A stretch of 64,000 nt of DNA from Phocicoccus schoeneichii (GCF_014635565.1 NZ_BMDB01000003.1:124001-188000); one strand, 5' to 3'; positions 26,437 to 35,556 are shown, numbered from the stretch's first letter. Numbers and translations: made by a program. The notes: generated by a model not told the origin, from the sequence alone.

Positions 26437-27732
26437 CTATGACAATTCATCAAGCAAATTTAAAATACGCGCTTTTAAATTCTCGTCCTCTATATTATTG
26501 ACCTTTTCCTTAGGAAAGTACAACTTTGAGTCGTATCTATGAATTCCTGTAATCGAATTAATGATGATAGACTGTGAACTGATCTCTCTCACGTCACCAT
26601 TTTTCTTAAGTAGATGGATCGGTCGTCTCGTATCTTTGCTGCCTGGACGATCATAATCGTACGGCATATCGGAATAGCTATCCGAGAACAGATTATACTT
26701 CGGATCAAGACCCGCTTCAGTAAACAGCGCTTCTAACTCACTCATCGTAATAAATGAGCCATCAAACGGAATGTATTTAAAGAGTTCACGATTCACAAAT
26801 CGGTCGGCTAACTCAGAAAGTACATCGTCACTTTCATACATCCACTCTTGGAGATAAAAGTTCACGACCATTTCGTCGAGTTTCAGATAATCTTCGACTG
26901 TCACGTTCTCATCAAAAAATGGCTTTAAATATTTTGGTTCTTGTAAGAACGTGTAACCCGCCTTATACAACTCCTTTGCGCGTCGAAAAATCAACGTGAG
27001 CAGCACTTCACCACCGCGAGATACAGGATGGAAATAGACTTGCCAATACATCTGATATCGACTCATCAAATAATCTTCGACCGCATGCATCCCCGTTTCT
27101 TTGATTAGAATTTCATCTTGTGTTGGAATCATCACACGAAGCAGTCTATCTATATCAAACTTTCCGTACTCGACTCCTGTGAAATATGCATCTCTCTGAA
27201 GATAGTCCATACGATCCGCGTCAATTTGACTTGAAATCATACTCACGATGAGTTTGTTTGGATGCGTATGGTCGATGACACTTGCGACTTCTTCAGGAAA
27301 TGTGTCTGATACGCGTCTCAACACTTTGTTTACTTCCGTGTCTCCTAAGATGATTTTTCTCGTGTAGTCTTCATGATCTGTGTTAAAGATTTTTTCAAAA
27401 CTATGTGAGAACGGGCCATGGCCAAGGTCATGAAGGAGTGCTGCAGATAACGCGAGCACTCTGTCATCGTCATCCCACACGTCATACTTTCTAAAGTTAC
27501 GAATCATGATGCGCACAATTTCATAAACACCAAGCGAGTGGTTAAATCTCGAATGTTCTGCTGAATGAAAGGCCATGTATAACGTACCGAGTTGTCTGAT
27601 ACGTCTGAGCCTCTGAAACTCACGCGTCTTAATAAGATCCCAAATCACTTGGTCCGTGACATGGGCGTAACTATGAACGGGATCCTTGAACACTTTCTCA
27701 TCTTTTAATTTTTGATTTTTATATGGAATCAT
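26437..27732 (-). CDS. ywfO: HD-domain nucleotide phosphohydrolase (YwfO/dGTPase-like)
   Basis: A 431-residue HD-superfamily enzyme. The metal-binding set is visible: His in HSRFNHSLGVYEI, the HD pair in LLHDLGHGPFSHSFE and a later Asp in QIDADRMDYLQRD, which is the signature of the SAMHD1/dGTPase group. Relatives hydrolyse dNTPs to nucleosides and triphosphate, and the Enterococcus homologue is allosterically controlled. The N-terminus EKVFKDPVHSYAHV matches YwfO. It lies 10 bases after the MFS gene, forming lipL-MFS-ywfO-ywhD on the minus strand. Confidence 0.9.
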   Translation of the reverse strand: MIPYKNQKLKDEKVFKDPVHSYAHVTDQVIWDLIKTREFQRLRRIRQLGTLYMAFHSAEHSRFNHSLGVYEIVRIMIRNFRKYDVWDDDDRVLALSAALLHDLGHGPFSHSFEKIFNTDHEDYTRKIILGDTEVNKVLRRVSDTFPEEVASVIDHTHPNKLIVSMISSQIDADRMDYLQRDAYFTGVEYGKFDIDRLLRVMIPTQDEILIKETGMHAVEDYLMSRYQMYWQVYFHPVSRGGEVLLTLIFRRAKELYKAGYTFLQEPKYLKPFFDENVTVEDYLKLDEMVVNFYLQEWMYESDDVLSELADRFVNRELFKYIPFDGSFITMSELEALFTEAGLDPKYNLFSDSYSDMPYDYDRPGSKDTRRPIHLLKKNGDVREISSQSIIINSITGIHRYDSKLYFPKEKVNNIEDENLKARILNLLDELS

Positions 27733-27742
27733 AGCGTCCCTC

Positions 27743-28912
27743 CTATACAGGACGTGTTAATTTTGGTTTTACAAAGAAAATAAAATGAATTAAAGCAACC
27801 GCAATTGGAATGACCATTAATTGATACATCGAACCATATCCAACGTATGCTGCCACCGCGCCTAAAATTAATGGACCAAATCCAAGTCCTGTCTCTAAGC
27901 TGATGAAGAACGTTGATGTTGAAAGACCGATATTGTCCTTATCACCTAATGACACACATGTCGCTTGCGCGATACTTTGGTAGTTTCCCATACCGAGACC
28001 AATCACCGCAGCACTGATTAAGACCATCCAGTCATTCACCGCGCCCCCTAAGATGTAGTAACCAATCGCGTTGAAAATAATTGTTGCGATGATGAGCCCA
28101 ACTGGACCTCTATTGTCTAGAATACGTCCTGTAATTGGGCGTGTTAACATCGTTGCGATTGAATATACAATGAAGTACAGAGATGCTGCTAAATAGTATC
28201 CATTAATTAATGTATACGTTCCAATAAAGGCGAAAATCGTCGACTGTGTGAAACCAAGAATCAGAATTCCTGGCGACATCACTGCGGCTTTTTTATCTAA
28301 TAATTTAAATGTTACTTCTCTATCTTTACTATAACTGTTATTGGTCTTCACGAAAAGGAATGACACTGTTGTCACTGCCATGATTATAAAAACGATGAGT
28401 AACATCTGATTGAATGGCATATCTTTGAAGATTGTGAAGCTCATAAATGGTCCAATTGAAGAAGCAAGTACGAGACTCAAGCTGAAGTAGCTGATCCCTT
28501 CCCCTCTTCTATCTTCTGGTAAAATAATTGTCGCTAACGTGTTCAGTGCGGTACTGATATATCCAGTCGCAAAACCGTTTAATAGACGTACGATAATTAA
28601 AAATGTAAGACCAAAGTCTAAAAAGTAAAGTGCGTACGTCAGGAAGAACATCGCGACTCCGCCCCACACGACGTTTTTAATTCCAATTTTATTAATAAAG
28701 TTACCGCTCACTGCGCGCCCTATCAAAATTCCCAAAATAAATACACTCGCTACAAATCCTGCGAGTGATGGTCCAATTCCGTATTTCTCCATAGACACAC
28801 CACTGATAGATACGAGCGTCGTGTACATACTAAACATCAAGATAAAATGAAAAACAAAAACAATAATAAATTCTAAAGTAAAAATTCTCGAGCGCACTTT
28901 GCTGACACTCAT
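27743..28912 (-). CDS. MFS transporter
   Basis: A 389-residue, 12-helix major facilitator. The conserved A-loop motif reads GRAVSGNFINKIG (usually G-x-x-x-D-R-x-G-R-R), followed by a second, similar motif TRPITGRILDNRGP between helices 8 and 9; both support the MFS call. It belongs to the short DHA1-like exporters often annotated as drug or sugar efflux. It starts with ATG 28912 and lies between lipL and ywfO. The substrate is unknown. Confidence 0.88.
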   Translation of the reverse strand: MSVSKVRSRIFTLEFIIVFVFHFILMFSMYTTLVSISGVSMEKYGIGPSLAGFVASVFILGILIGRAVSGNFINKIGIKNVVWGGVAMFFLTYALYFLDFGLTFLIIVRLLNGFATGYISTALNTLATIILPEDRRGEGISYFSLSLVLASSIGPFMSFTIFKDMPFNQMLLIVFIIMAVTTVSFLFVKTNNSYSKDREVTFKLLDKKAAVMSPGILILGFTQSTIFAFIGTYTLINGYYLAASLYFIVYSIATMLTRPITGRILDNRGPVGLIIATIIFNAIGYYILGGAVNDWMVLISAAVIGLGMGNYQSIAQATCVSLGDKDNIGLSTSTFFISLETGLGFGPLILGAVAAYVGYGSMYQLMVIPIAVALIHFIFFVKPKLTRPV

Positions 28913-28933
28913 GCAAAAACTCCCTTCGTTATT

Positions 28934-29728
28934 CTATATGTCAAAACGTGCATTGCGCTTTTTCATATTGTGTAAAAATTTTGTGTAATCTTCGTTGTCT
29001 GAACTAAACGGCGGTAACATATGCATCGTGCCATAATGTTTCGTTAACGCGTCTTTGATACGGCCTTCTACGATTTCGACTGTGAGTGGCTTTCCAATGA
29101 GTTCTCTTAAGCTCGCCATAACATTTGGTTCTATACTTGGATACACAAACTTTGCTGAACGCTCTGCTTCAGAGTGTTTATAAAACTCTTGCATAATTCG
29201 CGCGCGATCTGCACCGCTCCCTGAAACGGCTAAATAGATTTGGACAGAAACACCATCACGAATTCTGCGCTGTGAGATGCCTGCAAATTTTTTGCCGTCG
29301 ATAGACAAATCGAAATTACCCGGGCAATAGCTACCAACAATTTCATATGCATCGACTGTGACTTCTGGTAAAATTTCTTGCATTAAATTGAACATGAGCT
29401 CATAGCCCACTTCGATTGTCGGGGCTTTATCTTTATGTACAATAATAGAAAGATTTAAGACATCTTTGTCTAAAACAACACCGAGTCCACCGCTGTTACG
29501 AACGATGTAATTCATGCCACTATCTTCTAAAAACTTAATGCCAGATTCTAAATTGGGTAAGCGCATATCTTGTAAACCGAGAATCACAAAATCATCATGC
29601 ACCCACGTTCTTGCTTTCGTGACATGGTCCTCTGATACCATATGCATTAAGAGATCATCGTAAGCAAATGATTCAAATGGATGTGACGTGTATTCTATCG
29701 GTAAAAAATGCCAAGTCTGTTCGTTCAT
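28934..29728 (-). CDS. lipL: LipL, octanoyl-GcvH:protein N-octanoyltransferase
   Basis: A 264-residue member of the LplA/LipB fold. The nucleophile Cys lies in GSYCPGNFDLSIDGKKFAGISQRR, given here by its parts GSYCPGNFDLS and KKFAGISQRR, as in Bacillus LipL; LplA ligases lack this Cys. RNSGGLGVV corresponds to the RRxSGGG-type loop. LipL moves octanoate from GcvH to the E2 subunits in lipoic acid assembly. It is the first gene of the minus-strand lipL-MFS-ywfO-ywhD run and is divergent from hemQ. Confidence 0.92.
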   Translation of the reverse strand: MNEQTWHFLPIEYTSHPFESFAYDDLLMHMVSEDHVTKARTWVHDDFVILGLQDMRLPNLESGIKFLEDSGMNYIVRNSGGLGVVLDKDVLNLSIIVHKDKAPTIEVGYELMFNLMQEILPEVTVDAYEIVGSYCPGNFDLSIDGKKFAGISQRRIRDGVSVQIYLAVSGSGADRARIMQEFYKHSEAERSAKFVYPSIEPNVMASLRELIGKPLTVEIVEGRIKDALTKHYGTMHMLPPFSSDNEDYTKFLHNMKKRNARFDI

Positions 29729-29855
29729 AGCTACTCCTCAAAATTTCGTACTTTTTATATTATACTTAATTCGTCACAATTTTTCACAATAACGGGTTTA
29801 AGTTCAAAATTTATTTCGCTACAATGAAATTAATTGAAAAAATGGAGGGGTTTTA

Positions 29856-30602
29856 ATGAGTGAGGCAGTTAGTACTTTAGATGGTTGGTGGAGTCTACAC
29901 CTTCTATATAACGTGGATTGGTCAGCTATTCGTGTATTAGATGAGTCTGAACAAGACGCACTGATTTCTGAACTTGAAACATTCTTAAATAAACAACAAG
30001 CTGTACAAGACGCGAAGAATGGTAGCTATGCATTCTACAACATCACAGGTCAAAAAGCAGATTTATTATTATGGTTGCTTAGACCAACTGTAGATGAGCT
30101 AAATGCGCTTGAGTTAGAATTCAACAAGCTACAGATCTCTGAATTCTTAATTCCATCTTATTCATACGTATCAGTAGTAGAAATGTCTTCATACCTTGCG
30201 AAAGATTCTAATGAAGATCCGTACGAGAATCCATATGTGAAATCAAGACTATATCCAGATCTACCTAAGTCTAAGTACATCTGTTTTTATCCGATGGATA
30301 AAAAGCGTGATGGCGACGATAACTGGTACATGCTACCAATGACAGACCGTCAAAAATTAATGCGTGACCACGGTATGATTGGCCGTTCATATGCGGGTAA
30401 AATTAAACAATATATCACAGGTTCACAAGGATTAGATAAGTACGAATGGGGAGTAACTCTCCTTTCTGACGACATGTTAGAATTCAAGAAAATCATCTAT
30501 GAAATGAGATTCGATGAGACATCTGCACGTTACGGTGTGTTCGGCGACTTCTACGTTGGTGTGCACTTACCTAACGACAAGTTAGATACTTTTTTCAAAT
30601 AA
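29856..30602 (+). CDS. hemQ: HemQ, coproheme decarboxylase
   Basis: A 248-residue chlorite dismutase-fold enzyme of the Gram-positive heme pathway. It oxidatively decarboxylates coproheme III to heme b. Catalytic Tyr145 (CFYPMDKKR) and the axial-ligand His172 ([15 protein letters not shown]) are both present, and the N-terminal [12 protein letters not shown] is typical. Ribosome site GGAGGGG precedes ATG 29856, with a TACAAT -10 at 29820-29825. A short unlisted gene follows. Together with hrtAB/hssRS in this window it gives heme synthesis and heme detoxification. Confidence 0.95.
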   Translation: MSEAVSTLDGWWSLHLLYNVDWSAIRVLDESEQDALISELETFLNKQQAVQDAKNGSYAFYNITGQKADLLLWLLRPTVDELNALELEFNKLQISEFLIPSYSYVSVVEMSSYLAKDSNEDPYENPYVKSRLYPDLPKSKYICFYPMDKKRDGDDNWYMLPMTDRQKLMRDHGMIGRSYAGKIKQYITGSQGLDKYEWGVTLLSDDMLEFKKIIYEMRFDETSARYGVFGDFYVGVHLPNDKLDTFFK

Positions 30603-30677
30603 CTGAGTCTTTTTATGTTTCGTAATTTCCAAAACTGTGTATTATAACAGTACACAGGAATTGGGAGGACGAATTTT

Positions 30678-30803
30678 ATGAATAAATTAATTAAACGTGC
30701 ACTTGTGTTTATCGCACCAATCGTGATTGGTAAAGTGGTAGATAAGGTTATGAATAAAAACACTTCAAAAAATCCGTATGAAAACGGAAAAAAACGTCGA
30801 TAA
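30678..30803 (+). CDS. 41-residue hydrophobic-basic small protein
   Basis: ATG 30678 is preceded by GGGAGGA at a good distance and the frame ends with TAA just before a terminator, so it is well framed despite its size. It starts MNKLIKRALVFIAPIVIGKVVDKV: a hydrophobic helix of about 16 residues, then a basic tail ending GKKRR. It is probably membrane-associated. It follows hemQ by 75 bases. I do not recognise it, and similar short proteins are often missed in annotation. Confidence 0.65.
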   Translation: MNKLIKRALVFIAPIVIGKVVDKVMNKNTSKNPYENGKKRR

Positions 30804-30804
30804 A

Positions 30805-30848
30805 AAAGGCCTCTCTCGAGTGAATATTAAACTCGGAGAGGTTTTTTT
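30805..30848 (+). terminator. terminator after the small ORF
   Basis: An 11-bp stem CCTCTC-CGAGT/ACTCGGAGAGG with one bulged T and a run of seven T. Confidence 0.88.
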
Positions 30849-30933
30849 GCGAACGCATATGTGTATAAAATATCTCTAATTCGTGATAATATTGTTTTGA
30901 AATATAAATCAATGATTTAAGGACGTGAAACCA

Positions 30934-31998
30934 TTGGCAAAAATGGACATCAATAAAAATAAACCACTTGAGTTTGGACTCTACTCCCTCGGAGATCATA
31001 TTATAAACCCATTAGATGGAAAGAGAATTTCTCAGGAACAGCGTATTAAAGAGATCATTGAACTTGCGAAGTATGCGGAACAAGCGGACTTTGATGTGTT
31101 TGCGGTTGGTGAGTCCCACCAAGAATTCTTTACGACTCAAGCACATACAGTGGTGCTCGGAGCGATTGCTCAAGCAACGAATAAAATAAAAGTGTCGAGC
31201 TCTTCATCGATTGTATCAACGACGGACCCGGTACGACTCTATGAAGACTTTGCGACGATTGACCTGATCAGTGGCGGTCGTGCTGAAATCATCGGTGGGC
31301 GTGCGTCACGCGTTGGTTTATTTGAGTTACTCGGATATGACGTGCGTGACTATGAAGAATTATATGAAGAGAAGTTTGAGTTATTATTAGAGCTAAACAA
31401 AAGCAATAATATTACGTGGGACGGTAAATACCGTGCAGCACTTAATAATATAGAAATTCTTCCGCAACCGATTGATGACCAACTTCCAATTTGGCGTGCG
31501 GTTGGTGGACCACCAGCGAGCGCCATCAAAGCGGGACGTCAAGGTGTGCCGATGAATATCACAACACTCGGCGGACCTGCGGCGTCGTTCAAATATTCAA
31601 TTGATATTTACCGAGAAACAGCACGTGAACACGGCTTTGATACATCTAAAGAAACATTACCTGTTGCGACTAGTTCATTGCTTTTTGCTGCAGATACGAC
31701 GCAAGAAGCGTTAGCTGGTATGTACCCTCACTTAAATGTCGGCATGAGTTTTATCCGCGGGCAAGGGTATCCGAAAGGACAATTTGCACAAGCACCAGAT
31801 TATCGTGAAGCACTGATGGTGGGTAGCGCGAATGAAATTATAGAGAAGATTCTCTATCAACATGAATTGTACGATCACCAACGATTCATGGGACAGATCG
31901 ACTTCGGTGGCGTGCCATACGAGAAACTGATGAAAGTCGTGGACATCATGGGTGCAAAAGTCATCCCAGAAGTTACAAAGCATCTAGGAGGTAAATAA
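30934..31998 (+). CDS. luciferase-like flavin-dependent monooxygenase
   Basis: A 354-residue bacterial luciferase-family (LLM) protein. Typical blocks: EFGLYSLGDH at the N-terminus, YAEQADFDVFAVGESHQ, TNKIKVSSSSSIVSTTDPVRLYEDFATID, given by its ends TNKIKVSSS and YEDFATID, and GRAEIIGGRASR. It would use reduced FMN, supplied by the next gene, to oxidise an unknown substrate. The start is uncertain: AAGGA at 30919-30923 fits TTG 30934 best; GTG 30925 is too close and ATG 30943 rather far. It abuts the reductase gene, sharing one base. Confidence 0.85.
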   Translation: MAKMDINKNKPLEFGLYSLGDHIINPLDGKRISQEQRIKEIIELAKYAEQADFDVFAVGESHQEFFTTQAHTVVLGAIAQATNKIKVSSSSSIVSTTDPVRLYEDFATIDLISGGRAEIIGGRASRVGLFELLGYDVRDYEELYEEKFELLLELNKSNNITWDGKYRAALNNIEILPQPIDDQLPIWRAVGGPPASAIKAGRQGVPMNITTLGGPAASFKYSIDIYRETAREHGFDTSKETLPVATSSLLFAADTTQEALAGMYPHLNVGMSFIRGQGYPKGQFAQAPDYREALMVGSANEIIEKILYQHELYDHQRFMGQIDFGGVPYEKLMKVVDIMGAKVIPEVTKHLGGK

Positions 31999-32564
31999 TG
32001 AACGTATTAGTACTTGCCGCGTCAAACGTCGGCACGAAAACGAAAACAGCGATGAGTTATATTCATAAAACGTTAGAAGAAAAACACTCAGAACATGACA
32101 TTACATTTATAGATTTTATAGATAAAAAGATGGAATTTGCTGATGGTCGAAACTATTTAGAATGGACGGGAGACACTTTAGAAGTAACGACTGCCGTGAT
32201 GAACGCGGACGTGATTTATATTGGATTCCCGATATTCCAAGCATCGATTCCAGCCGTTTTGAAAAACCTGTTCGACCTACTTCCAGTGAATGCATTACTG
32301 GATAAGACCGTTGGAATTGTGTCGACAGCAGGATCAGAAAAGCACTTCTTAATTGCAGAAATGACGTTAAAACCGATACTGAACTATATGAAAGCACACG
32401 TCGTACAGTCGACTGTGTTTATCACAGAAAAAGCATTTAGTAGAGGTGAAATCGTAGAGGACGATATCATTGTGCGATTAGAGAATTTAACAGAACAGAC
32501 GCTGACGATTGCGAAAGCACACGAACAGATTAGAATAGAAGAAGAATCGAAATATGGATTTTAG
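31998..32564 (+). CDS. NAD(P)H-dependent FMN reductase, flavodoxin fold
   Basis: A 188-residue flavodoxin-like reductase. The phosphate-binding N-terminus LVLAASNVGTKTKTAM, the YIGFPIFQASIPAVLKNLFDLL block (given by YIGFPIFQ and LKNLFDLL) and GIVSTAGSEKH around the flavin site are typical of the SsuE/MsuE-like NADPH-dependent FMN reductases. It would supply reduced FMN to the luciferase-like monooxygenase whose stop it overlaps, making a two-component oxygenase. Some family members clean up sulfonates, but the substrate here is unknown. Confidence 0.87.
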   Translation: MNVLVLAASNVGTKTKTAMSYIHKTLEEKHSEHDITFIDFIDKKMEFADGRNYLEWTGDTLEVTTAVMNADVIYIGFPIFQASIPAVLKNLFDLLPVNALLDKTVGIVSTAGSEKHFLIAEMTLKPILNYMKAHVVQSTVFITEKAFSRGEIVEDDIIVRLENLTEQTLTIAKAHEQIRIEEESKYGF

Positions 32565-32570
32565 ATTAGT

Positions 32571-32602
32571 TGAAGACTAGCTCGCGCTAGTCTTTTTTTA
32601 TT
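32571..32602 (+). terminator. terminator 1 of a duplicated pair
   Basis: A 9-bp stem AAGACTAGC/GCTAGTCTT with loop TCGC and seven T. The 32-base sequence is repeated without mismatch at 33180-33211, on the far side of the lipoprotein gene. Confidence 0.92.
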
Positions 32603-32610
32603 GTGAAAAT

Positions 32611-32656
32611 TTTACGTGCCAAAGTACGGAGAAATATCAAGAGTTTGCCACGTAAA
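32611..32656. other. inverted repeat upstream of the lipoprotein
   Basis: Two 13-base arms, TTTACGTGCCAAA (32611-32623) and TTTGCCACGTAAA (32644-32656), pair with one mismatch around a 20-base loop. No T-run follows, so it is more likely an operator or mRNA leader than a terminator. Confidence 0.55.
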
Positions 32657-32736
32657 CTTTTTCAGATAATGCTTGCCTCCCAGAAAAAAAACGCTTACAA
32701 TATAGTTAATATATAATCATATACGGAGGACATCCA

Positions 32737-33189
32737 ATGAAACAGTTTCTCAAATCCGCACTTCTTTTTCTTGTTTTTATCATTCCACTCGCTGCTTGCT
32801 CTAACGAAACTAATGAACTAGAGGGCGAGTCTTTCTCAGTGTTCACGCCTAACCCTACTGTTGAGTATTCTGATTTACCAGAAAATCCTTCTAAAAATTT
32901 TGTTTTTAAATTTGAAAAGAACGGTAAAATGAAAGTCATTCGTTATGGAGAAGAATATTCTGGTACATACGAACTAAACAATAAAAACGAACTTATAATG
33001 GCTGTTGATGATAATGATAAAAACACGGTTAACTTCGCAATCAGAAGCTTTGAACACCATGAGAAAAATGAAAATATTTATTTAGGAACAGTTGCAAAAT
33101 CTGATGTTCCAGAAGGACATGCACTAACAAATGAGTTCTACTCATTCTCTATCAAAGAACCAATTGGATTACAAAAATTTGAAGACTAG
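32737..33189 (+). CDS. small lipoprotein of unknown function
   Basis: A 150-residue exported lipoprotein: a signal peptide with lipobox LAAC (Cys21), then a polar domain rich in Asn, Glu and Lys. Visible features include FVFKFEKNGKMKVIRYGEEYSGTYEL, shown by FVFKFEKNGKMKV and YSGTYEL, a pattern common in small lipocalin-like lipoproteins. Ribosome site GGAGGA lies eight bases before ATG 32737. The last codons and the stop lie inside the second copy of a duplicated terminator. It is a single-gene unit. Function unknown. Confidence 0.8.
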   Translation: MKQFLKSALLFLVFIIPLAACSNETNELEGESFSVFTPNPTVEYSDLPENPSKNFVFKFEKNGKMKVIRYGEEYSGTYELNNKNELIMAVDDNDKNTVNFAIRSFEHHEKNENIYLGTVAKSDVPEGHALTNEFYSFSIKEPIGLQKFED

Positions 33190-33211
33190 CTCGCGCTAGT
33201 CTTTTTTTATT
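33180..33211 (+). terminator. terminator 2 of a duplicated pair
   Basis: Identical over 32 bases to 32571-32602. It overlaps the end of the lipoprotein gene. Confidence 0.92.
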
Positions 33212-33213
33212 TA

Positions 33214-33290
33214 TGCGACACAGTTCATCAAAAACCTCCGAGTCTGTCGCTCAAAATGAGTTTGTGCGACCAACGCCAAACAATCTCACC
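33214..33290. repeat. single palindromic unit with 51-bp period (third family)
   Basis: TGCGAC occurs at 33214 and again exactly 51 bases later at 33265. Between them GTCGC (33246-33250) can pair backward with GCGAC at 33215 or forward, through GTCGC-CAAA...TTTG-GCGAC, with the copy at 33266. It fills the gap between two convergent genes, like the longer arrays. Confidence 0.6.
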
Positions 33291-33294
33291 AAAC

Positions 33295-33331
33295 AAAAAA
33301 GCCACCCCACTCTTTATAGTAGCGTGACTTT
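33295..33331 (-). terminator. terminator after ywdK
   Basis: On the minus strand AAAGTCAC...GTGGCTTT with an inner ACT/AGT pair, then T6. Confidence 0.75.
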
Positions 33332-33337
33332 ATCTTT

Positions 33338-33709
33338 CTATCCTTGAATTTTAAGTGCTGCGACAATGACCATCACCCATGACGCGATGAAGAATACACC
33401 GCCGATCGGTGTGATTGCACCTAATATTTTAATTCCACTTGTTGCCAGTACAAACAGGCTTCCGCTAAATAAAATAATACCGATGAGCATCACCCAACCT
33501 GCTGTTCCAAATAACTGAATGCCCGTCACTTGTTTTAACACGCCAAGTAAAATGATTCCTAATCCATGATACATCTGGTAGCGACATGCTGTTTCCCAAA
33601 CTTCTAAATAGTGTTCTGATAGTTTTCCTTCTAATCCGTGTGCGCCAAATGCACCACATACAACGCTTAACAGCGCGTTAATTGCGCCAACAATAATCAA
33701 TACTTTCAT
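33338..33709 (-). CDS. ywdK: DUF423 membrane protein
   Basis: A 123-residue protein with four membrane helices. The block CGAFGAHGLEGKLSEHYLEVWETACRYQMYHGLG, given by its ends CGAFGAHGL and ACRYQMYHGLG, is the DUF423 signature. Function is unknown. It lies 11 bases after ywdI, in the order ung-ywdI-ywdK known from Bacillus, and ends that operon. Confidence 0.9.
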   Translation of the reverse strand: MKVLIIVGAINALLSVVCGAFGAHGLEGKLSEHYLEVWETACRYQMYHGLGIILLGVLKQVTGIQLFGTAGWVMLIGIILFSGSLFVLATSGIKILGAITPIGGVFFIASWVMVIVAALKIQG

Positions 33710-33720
33710 AATTTACTCCT

Positions 33721-33951
33721 TTAAAAATCAAAAATAGATGTTGAATTTGTCTTTTCTTCTGCGAGCATCAGCCCGTCTAAATTCTTGCGTTCTGGAATTT
33801 TACGTTCCTTCGGTCTCTCAATCGTTTCCGTGTTTTCATCTTCCTTTAACACAGCAACTAGACGCTCCACCGCATACAAGTGCTTGTCGTCATTCGATTT
33901 CTCAAACTTATCTAATTCTTCACGAATCTCATTCAACACGCGTTTACGCAT
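33721..33951 (-). CDS. ywdI: YwdI family (DUF5327) protein
   Basis: A 76-residue charged protein starting [17 protein letters not shown], with a coiled-coil-like first half ([15 protein letters not shown]) and a disordered basic middle ending in TSIFDF. Its place between ung and ywdK and its length match YwdI. GGAG eight bases upstream supports ATG 33951 over GTG 33960. It overlaps the ung stop by 8 bp. Function unknown. Confidence 0.78.
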   Translation of the reverse strand: MRKRVLNEIREELDKFEKSNDDKHLYAVERLVAVLKEDENTETIERPKERKIPERKNLDGLMLAEEKTNSTSIFDF

Positions 33952-34600
33952 CTTTTTCACTCCAGTCTATCTCCGTCTTACCTACGGATTTTAAGAATTC
34001 ATTCGTCTCACTAAACGGCTTCGATCCAAAAAAACCGCGATACGCCGACAGTGGACTCGGGTGAACCGACTTAATAATCTTATGCTTACTCTCATCTATT
34101 AACTTCGTTTTCGACTGCGCTGTTTTCCCCCACAAGATAAACACAACGTCCTCGCGATACTTCGACACCGCTTCAATCACCGCATCCGTGAACACTTCCC
34201 AGCCAATCCCTCTATGCGAGTTCGCCTGGTGCGCATCTACAGTTAACACTGTGTTCAAGAGCAGTACACCTTCGTTCGCCCAGTCCGATAAAGATCCACT
34301 CGTCCGCGTAATGCCTAAGTCACTCTCTAATTCTTTATACATATTTCGTAGTGACGGCGGAAACTTCGCTCCGTCACGGACCGCAAACGCTAAACCATAT
34401 GCCTGATCGATATTGTGATATGGATCTTGCCCTAAAATCACTGCCTTCACCGATTCAAACGGTGTCAGTTCAAATGCTGTATATATTTCTTCACGTTTCG
34501 GGAACACTTGCCCGTTACGATATTTCTCATCTAAAATTTCATTTAACTCCGTAAAATCGTGCGTGTTTTTTATCTCTATAAACACATCTTGCCATTCCAC
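33944..34600 (-). CDS. ung: uracil-DNA glycosylase
   Basis: A 218-residue family 1 enzyme: catalytic Asp in GQDPYHN, uracil-binding [21 protein letters not shown], and the DNA-intercalating loop [10 protein letters not shown] with the catalytic His. It removes uracil from DNA for base excision repair. Length is normal. It is the first gene of ung-ywdI-ywdK and divergent from pdxK. Confidence 0.96.
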   Translation of the reverse strand: MEWQDVFIEIKNTHDFTELNEILDEKYRNGQVFPKREEIYTAFELTPFESVKAVILGQDPYHNIDQAYGLAFAVRDGAKFPPSLRNMYKELESDLGITRTSGSLSDWANEGVLLLNTVLTVDAHQANSHRGIGWEVFTDAVIEAVSKYREDVVFILWGKTAQSKTKLIDESKHKIIKSVHPSPLSAYRGFFGSKPFSETNEFLKSVGKTEIDWSEKDA

Positions 34601-34718
34601 AGGACCACCCCTACTCGTATAGATAGTATAACATTTTTAAAGTGAGCATGAAGGTAGAATGTTGTATGATTTAATAGTAAAATATAGATATTATTTTAAT
34701 ACTTAAGGGGCATTAAAC

Positions 34719-35549
34719 ATGGCATTAAAGAAGACTTTAACAATTGCAGGAACAGACTGTTCTGGTGGCGCGGGGTACGCTGCCGACTTAAAAGCATTTG
34801 AACAACATGGAACGTATGGGTATTGTGCGCTCACTTCTATCGTTTCAATGGAGCCTGAAACATGGTCACACCGCGTTTCACAAGTACCGCTTGAAGTCGT
34901 GAAAGAACAAGTTGAAACTGCTCTATCTTTAAACCCAGATGCAATCAAAACAGGCATGCTTCCAAGTGAAGAAATCATCGCTGTTTCGAAAGATGCATTT
35001 TTAAATAGCAACGCAAAATTCTTTGTCGTCGATCCAGTAATGGTGTGTAAAGGCGACGATGAGGTATTAAACCCAGGTCTCGTGGTAGCAATGCAAAAGG
35101 ACTTGATTCCAAACGCAACGGTTGTAACGCCAAACCTATTTGAAGCAGGTCAACTTGCAGAGGTTAAAACACCATCTACACTAGATGAAATCAAAGAAAC
35201 TGCAAAGATCATCCACGACAAAGGTGCGAAATACGTCGTTGTTAAAGGTGGTACAGGTATCGTTGGAGATAAAGCCATCGACGTATTCTATGACGGTGAA
35301 ACATTCACGTTATTATCTGCAGACAAGATAGATGCTTCATATAACCACGGTGCTGGCTGTACATTCGCAGCAAGTGTCACTGCTAACTTAGCAAACGGTA
35401 AATCACCGCTTGAAGCGGTACGTGACGCAAAAGCATTCGTCACTAGCGCAATTAAACATGGTTGGAAAATGAACGATCATGTAGGAGTAGTCACTCACGG
35501 CGCTTACAACACAGTTGAAGAAATCAAAGTAGAAGCTGAAACTTTATAG
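34719..35549 (+). CDS. pdxK: pyridoxine/hydroxymethylpyrimidine kinase, PdxK type
   Basis: A 276-residue ribokinase-fold enzyme of the ThiD/PdxK2 group. It has TIAGTDCSGGAGYAADLKAF at the N-terminus (usually D-x-S-G-G-A-G), KTGMLPSEEI, DPVMVCKGDDEVL and the anion-hole/nucleophile motif GAGCTFAAS, whose Cys marks the dual pyridoxal kinase type. It phosphorylates pyridoxal, pyridoxine and pyridoxamine for PLP salvage. Its place divergent from ung is as in Staphylococcus. It stands alone with its own terminator. Confidence 0.9.
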   Translation: MALKKTLTIAGTDCSGGAGYAADLKAFEQHGTYGYCALTSIVSMEPETWSHRVSQVPLEVVKEQVETALSLNPDAIKTGMLPSEEIIAVSKDAFLNSNAKFFVVDPVMVCKGDDEVLNPGLVVAMQKDLIPNATVVTPNLFEAGQLAEVKTPSTLDEIKETAKIIHDKGAKYVVVKGGTGIVGDKAIDVFYDGETFTLLSADKIDASYNHGAGCTFAASVTANLANGKSPLEAVRDAKAFVTSAIKHGWKMNDHVGVVTHGAYNTVEEIKVEAETL

Positions 35550-35556
35550 AGTTTTA

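Noticed and set aside
32680-32700. Catabolite-responsive element before the lipoprotein
   Set aside because: AAAAAACGCTTACA matches only half of the consensus, with two key mismatches.
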